NCBI RefSeq assembly: GCF_002287235.1
Contig: NZ_LMVP01000235.1
Span: 1 to 37,354 of the forward strand
Length of the DNA: 37,354 nucleotides
Origin: Methanosarcina spelaei
GTDB taxonomy: Archaea; Halobacteriota; Methanosarcinia; Methanosarcinales; Methanosarcinaceae
Direction: 5' to 3'
Part shown: piece by piece, positions 32,562 through 37,354 of the stretch
Layout: the number at the start of each line of letters is the position of its first letter
Position numbering within the stretch: position 1 is the stretch's first letter
Made by a program: the position numbers and the translations under genes
The notes under the pieces: model-generated
Databases searched by the model: none
Seen by the model: the letters and a program-made list of their open reading frames with translations, nothing else
Told to the model about the DNA's origin: nothing

Positions 32562-32685
32562 ATAGGTGTGTTACCTTGATACAGATAATTATCCCTAAGA
32601 GACTTACTGCTATTGCAATAGCAGTAATGAAAATGATCAAAGCGAAACTATCGTTCTCAAACATATCATTTTTCTTATACTCCAT
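32560..32685 (-). CDS. 41-residue single-pass membrane protein (small ORF)
   Basis: The minus strand from ATG 32685 reads MEYKKNDMFENDSFALIIFI and continues as TAIAIAVSLLGIIICIKVTHL. This is a charged 13-residue N-terminus, one hydrophobic helix of about 24 residues and a short basic tail. A TATA-like CATATATAG lies just upstream (32690-32698), too near for a long leader, and there is no Shine-Dalgarno. The well-formed transmembrane layout in otherwise unstructured spacer argues for a real small protein; no family is recognised. The stop falls in the 16-bp repeat. Confidence 0.4.
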   Translation of the reverse strand: MEYKKNDMFENDSFALIIFITAIAIAVSLLGIIICIKVTHL

Positions 32686-32859
32686 ATTACTATATATGGC
32701 ATTTTTACATAAAAACTTTACAATTTTTATCTGATTTTTAGACAGAAGAATATTGAACTAACATTTGACTTATTCTTGAAGACTGAAAACTCGTTTAAGA
32801 AGTTATTTCGCTTTTTACTCATGTTCGGAAACTCTTAGTTTCATTATTTTTTCTAAAGC

Positions 32860-34194
32860 TTAAGTGCCTGCTTTATTCAGAGCCTTTTGGAACTTCTCGA
32901 GTCCAGAGTCAAGTTCTTCATCCGTAATAACCAGTGGTGGAGAGAAACGAATTACGGAATCTCCACAGGGAAGAAGCAGAATTCCTTCTTTGAAAGCTTC
33001 CCTGAGAATTCTATCCCTTCGTATAGGGTCTATTGATTTATCGGGTTTCACAATCTCGACTCCGACCATCATACCGAGGCCACGTACGTCCCCAATGAAT
33101 GGAAAGTTTTCCTGAAGCTCCCTAAGCAGTTGTTTCATTTTGAAACCAAGCTCCTTTACCCTATTCTTTATATTTTCCTTCTCCAGAAACTCGAGGGATG
33201 AAAGTGACGCGGCTGAAGCAAGAAGATTTCCTCCAAAGGTATTTGAATGGACGCCCTGGGGCCAGTCCATAAGCTTGCGGTCTGCGAGCATTGCCCCCAT
33301 TGGAAGCCCTCCTCCAAGAGCTTTTGCAAGGCACGAGATTTCAGTTCTGACCCCAAAATTTTCCATTGCAAGAAAAGGGCCTGTCCTGAAGCAGCCTGTC
33401 TGGACTTCATCAGCTACAAGGAGGACATCGTTATCGGTACAGATCTGCCTTACTTCCCTATGGAATTCAGGTGGAGGAACGATATACCCACCTTCTCCCT
33501 GAACAGGTTCCACGAAAACGGCAGCTGTATCCTTCGGGCTCAGTTCCCGCCTGAAAATCAGGTTTTCAAGCTCTTTTGCACACTCAATCCCGCAGGAAGG
33601 ATACTCCAGTTTAAAGGGACAGCGATAACAGTAAGCATAGTGGGAATGAGCTGTGCGGATAGCAGGAAAATGTTCCTTTTGCCTGGCTTTTGAACAGGTA
33701 AGAGAAAGAGAGCCAAGAGTCCGACCATGAAAGGAGTTATAAAAGGAGATAAGGCCCTGCCGTTTTGTTTTCCAGAAGGCGAGTTTGATTGCAGCTTCTA
33801 CGGCTTCAGTCCCGCTATTGCAGTAAAATACTTTTGAATAGCTGGAAAGCTCTTCTAACTTTTTTGCAAGCTTCACAGGTGGCTCAGCAAAAAAATCTCC
33901 ATATGCGCAGTGAGTCATTTTTTCAAGTTGAGATGAAATTGCAGCTTTAACTTCAGGGTTGGAGTAGCCTGCATTCATAACAGCAATTCCTGCAACCAGG
34001 TCAATGTACTCCCTCCCATCAACATCCCTGATTACGGAACCCTTTGCGCTGTCTACAACCAGAGGATAAGGGCGGGCTGCACAGGCAGATATTATATTGC
34101 AGTCCTGCCCGATAATTTTCCTGGCTTTAGGACCGACGATATTAAACATTCCTGCTTCATGTTCAAAAAAATCAAGGTACTGCCCAGCTTCCAT
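32860..34194 (-). CDS. Class III aminotransferase (GabT-like / archaeal amino acid racemase family)
   Basis: A PLP-dependent fold-type I enzyme. Seen are the CNSGTEAVEAAIKLA cofactor-phosphate motif, the FYNSFHGRTLGSLSLT ring-stacking region, ADEVQTG with the PLP-nitrogen Asp, and SCLAKALGGGLPMGAM with the Schiff-base Lys. A cysteine-rich insert (YCYRCPFKLEYPSCGIEC) is typical of an archaeal and clostridial branch annotated as 4-aminobutyrate or acetylornithine aminotransferase; some members are amino-acid racemases. I chose ATG 34194 (444 residues), preceded by GGGGGA. A TTG at 34332 would add a 46-residue charged tail overlapping the upstream gene. It lies just downstream of an aldehyde dehydrogenase. 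The pair could convert an omega-amino acid to its semialdehyde and then the acid. Substrate unproven. Confidence 0.85.
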   Translation of the reverse strand: MEAGQYLDFFEHEAGMFNIVGPKARKIIGQDCNIISACAARPYPLVVDSAKGSVIRDVDGREYIDLVAGIAVMNAGYSNPEVKAAISSQLEKMTHCAYGDFFAEPPVKLAKKLEELSSYSKVFYCNSGTEAVEAAIKLAFWKTKRQGLISFYNSFHGRTLGSLSLTCSKARQKEHFPAIRTAHSHYAYCYRCPFKLEYPSCGIECAKELENLIFRRELSPKDTAAVFVEPVQGEGGYIVPPPEFHREVRQICTDNDVLLVADEVQTGCFRTGPFLAMENFGVRTEISCLAKALGGGLPMGAMLADRKLMDWPQGVHSNTFGGNLLASAASLSSLEFLEKENIKNRVKELGFKMKQLLRELQENFPFIGDVRGLGMMVGVEIVKPDKSIDPIRRDRILREAFKEGILLLPCGDSVIRFSPPLVITDEELDSGLEKFQKALNKAGT

Positions 34195-34315
34195 TGCTTT
34201 GTTTTCCCCCGATTTTTCCGCTCCCTGATTCTTTTCAAATTCTTCGGTTTTCTTCTGAGCCAGAATACATTCCTCCCCAGTTTCTTTACGCTCTCGAACC
34301 TTACTCCTATAAATT

Positions 34316-35797
34316 TTACTCCGCTGAATCAATCTGAGCTTTTTGCAATCTGCCGCTGTAGTCTATATACACGGCTTTTACCTCGGAAAATTCCTTGATG
34401 GCCTCGGTACCGGCTTCTCGAAAACCGTTTCCTGTCCCTTTAACGCCTCCAAAGGGAAGATGGACTTCAGCCCCTATTGTGGGAGCATTAACATACGTGA
34501 TTCCTGCTTCGATTTTTTCAATTGCCCTGAAAGCGTTTCCTACACTTTTTGTATAGATTGCCGAAGAAAGTCCGTACTTGGTGTTATTGGCAAGTTCGAT
34601 TGCCTCTTCAAGATCTGAAACCGTGAAGATCCCGAGTACTGGCCCGAAAATTTCTTCCTGTGCAATCCTCATGTTTGGTCTAAGGTCCGTAAATAATGTA
34701 GGTTCGAAGAAATAACCGGGAAGCCCGGGATCAGTTCTGTTTCCTCCATAAAGAAGAGTTGCTCCTTCTTCTTTTCCTATTTTCACGTATCTCTCGGTCT
34801 TCTCAAGCTGTGCTTTATTGATTACAGGTCCGATATCCGTCTCAGGCAAGAGCCCGTTACCTATCCTGAGAGATTTTACTTTTGCAAGCAGCCTTTTTAT
34901 GAATTCGTCTTTTATCATCTCATGTAGAATCAGTCTGCTCGTAGCAGTACAGCGCTGTCCTGTAGTTCCGAAAGCTCCCCATAACACACCCTCAAGAGCC
35001 AGTTCAAGGTCGGCATCGTCCATAACAATTACCGGATTTTTGCCTCCGAGTTCCAGAGAGACCCTTTTCATGGTTTTTGAACACTCTTCCATTACCCATT
35101 TCCCGGTATCAAGGCTGCCTGTAAAGGAAATAGCCTTTATGCGAGGGTGCTGGACTACAGCCTTCCCAACAGTTCCTCCGGGTCCTGTTACCAGATTTAT
35201 TACTCCGGGAGGCAACCCTGCTTCACTAAGCACCTCTATTAGCTTGAAGGCAAGTAGAGGTGTATCACTTGCAGGCTTGAAAACAATTGCATTTCCAGCT
35301 ACAAGGGCTGGCATAATCTTCCATGAAGGAATGGCAATCGGAAAGTTCCAGGGCGTTATTAAGCCGACTATCCCTATCGGCCTAAGTACGGTCATGCAGA
35401 ACTTTTCCTTGAGTTCGGAAGTCGTTGTCTCCCCAAGCATCCGCCTTCCTTCCCCTGCGGCATAATTTGTGATATCAATGGCTTCCTGTACATCTCCCCT
35501 TGTCTCAGGGAGTACTTTTCCCATCTCTTTTGTCATAAGGACAGCAAGTTCTTCTTTCCTTTCCTGTAAAATTCTGGCTGCCTTGAAGAGTACCTCAGCT
35601 CTCTTTGCAGCCGGGATTTCGCTCCAGAGCCTGAACCCTGCTTCAGCAGCCTCAACTGCCCTGTCCACGTCCTCGGTTCCAGCTACCTGTATTGCTGCCA
35701 GGCTTTCCAGAGTAGTCGGATTTATATCTTCAAAAGTCACTCCGGTTGACGAGTCTTTAAATTCTCCCCCTATAAACAACTTGTATTCCTGAACCAT
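34316..35797 (-). CDS. NAD(P)-dependent aldehyde dehydrogenase (succinate-semialdehyde DH-like)
   Basis: An ALDH-superfamily enzyme of 493 residues from ATG 35797 (MVQEYKLFIGGEF), with AGGGG just upstream; ATG 35815 would add six residues. It oxidises an aldehyde to a carboxylate. The cofactor site reads PWNFPIAIPSWKIMPALVAGN and FTGSLDTGKW, the general-base glutamate is in LELGGKNPV, and the nucleophile is Cys in FGTTGQRCTATSRL. The C-terminal EEIFGPVLGIF and HLPFGGVKGTGNGFREAG blocks are present. The type resembles succinate- or ketoglutarate-semialdehyde dehydrogenases. It is the first gene of a likely two-gene operon with the aminotransferase. Exact substrate cannot be told from sequence alone. 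Confidence 0.92.
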   Translation of the reverse strand: MVQEYKLFIGGEFKDSSTGVTFEDINPTTLESLAAIQVAGTEDVDRAVEAAEAGFRLWSEIPAAKRAEVLFKAARILQERKEELAVLMTKEMGKVLPETRGDVQEAIDITNYAAGEGRRMLGETTTSELKEKFCMTVLRPIGIVGLITPWNFPIAIPSWKIMPALVAGNAIVFKPASDTPLLAFKLIEVLSEAGLPPGVINLVTGPGGTVGKAVVQHPRIKAISFTGSLDTGKWVMEECSKTMKRVSLELGGKNPVIVMDDADLELALEGVLWGAFGTTGQRCTATSRLILHEMIKDEFIKRLLAKVKSLRIGNGLLPETDIGPVINKAQLEKTERYVKIGKEEGATLLYGGNRTDPGLPGYFFEPTLFTDLRPNMRIAQEEIFGPVLGIFTVSDLEEAIELANNTKYGLSSAIYTKSVGNAFRAIEKIEAGITYVNAPTIGAEVHLPFGGVKGTGNGFREAGTEAIKEFSEVKAVYIDYSGRLQKAQIDSAE

Positions 35798-35933
35798 AAA
35801 ACCCCTATAAAGCATGAATATACAAGGAAATAAATATATTCCAGAAATCTTTTGGTACAGAAGGTTTTTTCTGACCTGCTAGAGAATCTGTTTTTAGTTG
35901 AATACATGAGAAGAAATAAAGACATATATGACT

Positions 35934-36021
35934 AAATATAAAAACATAAGTAACTAAATATAAAAACATAAGTAACTAAATATAAAAACATAAGTAACTA
36001 AATATAAAAACATAAGTAACT
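35934..36021. repeat. Four exact 22-bp tandem repeats
   Basis: Four identical copies of AAATATAAAAACATAAGTAA plus CT, preceded by one degenerate unit. They lie 137 bp and more upstream of the aldehyde dehydrogenase start, in its promoter-distal region. Perfect identity suggests recent expansion. Confidence 0.9.
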
Positions 36022-36194
36022 AAATAAATTTTTACTGGACTAATAAAAACGTATAAGATTGAGTACAATTGATTAAGGTTAAATAAAGTACAGAATGTTA
36101 TATGTTATGCTTTTTAAAAGTCTTTAAAGAAAAAAAGATCAGAAAATCGGCTCAGCAACAGCTATTGACAGGCATAAATAATTTTAATCTGGTT

Positions 36195-36229
36195 GAGAAC
36201 TAACGCAGGGTTAGTTCTTACTTTGTTTT
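36195..36229. terminator. Strong hairpin after the response regulator gene
   Basis: AGAACTAAC (36196-36204) and GTTAGTTCT (36210-36218) pair perfectly around GCAGG, just beyond the stop of the minus-strand response regulator. A T-rich tract with seven Ts follows on the plus-strand side, so it could stop transcripts from either direction. Confidence 0.5.
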
Positions 36230-36230
36230 T

Positions 36231-36614
36231 TTAGTAGCCTGTGTTACTACTGACAGTCTGCCAGATTCTTTTGGACAGCTCAGAAAACTGGGTTTTTGGA
36301 TCCCCGATTTTCTGAATAAAGGAGTCTGCACCATTCTCGATTGCCTGATGCATAAGTTCGTCTCTACCCACACCTGTGAACAGGATAAAGGGTGTGTCAA
36401 TCCTTTTGTCACGAATAGTTTTCAAGAACGTGATGCCGTCCATCAAAGGCATATCATAATCTGAGACTACCACGTCATAGGAATATTGTTCCAGCCTTTG
36501 AAGGGCTTCCCTTGCAGAATTTACAGTGTCCGAAGTTATATCATGGAAGACTTCTAAGAAGGTCTTTGATAGCTCCAAAAACAAAGGGTCATCATCTACA
36601 AGCAGTATTTTCAC
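36231..36614 (-). CDS. Stand-alone response regulator receiver protein
   Basis: A 127-residue single REC domain with no output domain. The acidic pocket is DDD (7-9), the phosphoacceptor is Asp52 in VVVSDYDMPLMDG, and the switch residues are Thr80 (FILFTG) and Lys102 (SFIQKIG). It should be phosphorylated by a histidine kinase encoded elsewhere and act by protein contact. GTG 36614 is preceded by AGGAG (36623-36627) at good spacing. No kinase lies in the window. Methanosarcina genomes carry many orphan receivers of this kind. A strong hairpin follows the stop. Confidence 0.93.
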   Translation of the reverse strand: MKILLVDDDPLFLELSKTFLEVFHDITSDTVNSAREALQRLEQYSYDVVVSDYDMPLMDGITFLKTIRDKRIDTPFILFTGVGRDELMHQAIENGADSFIQKIGDPKTQFSELSKRIWQTVSSNTGY

Positions 36615-36831
36615 GGGGATCTTCTCCTGATGTTATTATCTTGCAACCTTCTTGTGGGTCATTACACCACTTATCATCTCCTATTTACCAAAATCTTACC
36701 CACAACTACCACTAATATAAATGTCTTAATTAATATAAAAAGTTATCTTCTTTCCTTCACAAATGGAAGTTTCTGTCATTCTGGAATGAGAATTTTTGTA
36801 TTTCAGAGATAAAAATCTGTTCTTTTATGCT

Positions 36832-36961
36832 GAGCCTATCCCAAAAGCCATTTAGTTCTTAATCATCAAGAATTTTCAGGATTGTTGTCATGATCAGAAA
36901 CTTGAGTGATCATTCGAAATACAGGATTCAGAGAAGCAATTTTTAGTTTTGGGATCAGCTC
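36832..36961. mobile_element. 130-bp inverted-repeat element, copy 2
   Basis: The ends GAGCCTATCCCAAAA and TTTTGGGATCAGCTC are imperfect inverted repeats. The element is exactly as long as copy 1 at 24748-24877 and in the same orientation. An internal hairpin ATGATCA...TGATCAT (about 36890-36913) flanks the shared AGAAACTTGA. GCT occurs just outside both ends. There is no ORF. Confidence 0.65.
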
Positions 36962-37056
36962 GCTATCTGATCTAAAGCATTCTTGAAGGAAGAATACAGG
37001 TATGAGGAGAAGTAAAAGTATTTCTTAAGAAGATAACGAATAAAAAAGAAAATGGA

Positions 37057-37199
37057 GAATAAAAGAAGAGTAAAAGAAGAATAAAAGAAGAATAAAAGAA
37101 GAGTAAAAGAAGAATAAAAGAAGAGTAAGTGAAGAATAAAAGAAAAGTCAATGAAGAATAAAAGAAAAGTCAATGAAGAATAAAAGAAGAGTAAATGAA
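37057..37199. repeat. Thirteen 11-bp tandem repeats
   Basis: Thirteen units of GAATAAAAGAA and variants (GAGTAAAAGAA, AAGTCAATGAA) with strict 11-bp spacing. In the second half, pairs alternate as a 22-bp unit. The minus-strand ORF of 91 codons here is a low-complexity Phe/Leu/Ser artefact of the repeat. Confidence 0.9.
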
Positions 37200-37354
37200 G
37201 AATAAACAACGAAAAAACAAAGAAAAACAATAGAAAAAACGTATCCTCTTCAAATTGAGTGGAAAGCTCTCAATTTCTGCTTATTGAGCTTTTTTCTCCG
37301 ATTAATTGAGCCAGAGATGGCATCCCAAATGTACCGCCAACTCTATCACATATG

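Noticed and set aside
36955-37230. Minus-strand ORF of 91 codons, Phe/Leu/Ser rich
   Set aside because: It is the translation of an 11-bp tandem repeat.

Overview
The window reads as a piece of a Methanosarcina-type methanogen chromosome. The reasons are a glycine-betaine transporter operon of the Ota type, a decayed surface-protein gene ending in PGF-pre-PGF and PGF-CTERM signals, archaeal CarAB and ArgG genes, very long AT-rich intergenic regions, and many degenerate insertion elements. This is inferred from protein families and layout; no database search was possible.

Region 1 (1-17.7 kb) is an accessory island. Its backbone is a family of intergenic repeats of about 200-213 bp, all in the same orientation, with 19 recognisable copies of a hairpin-plus-T-tract core. 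They lie in five clusters: about 0.6 kb, 1.7-3.2 kb, 8.9-9.9 kb, 11.0-12.1 kb and 13.1-13.4 kb. Small cargo genes sit between clusters, and in two or three cases inside a unit. Cargo: a HicBA toxin-antitoxin pair whose antitoxin is frameshifted; a TumE/DUF6516-like toxin with its partner; a small conserved protein; a MarR regulator beside an ABC-2 exporter; a small membrane protein; an FMN-reductase-like flavoprotein with an altered cysteine motif; an unknown protein with a C-terminal four-cysteine cluster; and a two-gene unit ending in a 930-residue HEPN-STAND NTPase-TPR-cold-shock-like protein, which looks like a defence or abortive-infection factor. Relics of IS630 and IS6 elements, a 265-bp inverted-repeat element next to a broken surface-protein gene, and a 412-bp inverted-repeat element flanked by 9-bp direct repeats complete the island.

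Region 2 (18.0-24.3 kb, minus strand) is housekeeping: argG, then a 640-bp spacer with a 16-bp perfect palindrome and 14 short tandem repeats, then carB and carA overlapping by one base. CarAB makes carbamoyl phosphate for arginine and pyrimidines, and ArgG uses citrulline made from it, so the cluster is functionally coherent. Region 3 (24.3-29.3 kb) is a 1.4-kb gene-free stretch holding two inverted-repeat elements, followed by otaABC (plus strand) for osmoprotectant uptake.

Region 4 (29.5-37.35 kb) holds a TPR protein, an ankyrin-repeat protein, an unknown ORF, a 41-residue membrane protein too short for usual ORF cutoffs, an aminotransferase/aldehyde dehydrogenase operon (minus strand) and a stand-alone response regulator. 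Four families of short tandem repeats (11, 12, 16 and 22 bp) mark its intergenic spaces, and a second copy of the 130-bp inverted-repeat element lies near the end.

The two most interesting items are the repeat-bounded gene-cassette array and the HEPN-STAND-TPR-CSD protein with its unknown partner. No tRNA, rRNA or CRISPR array was seen.
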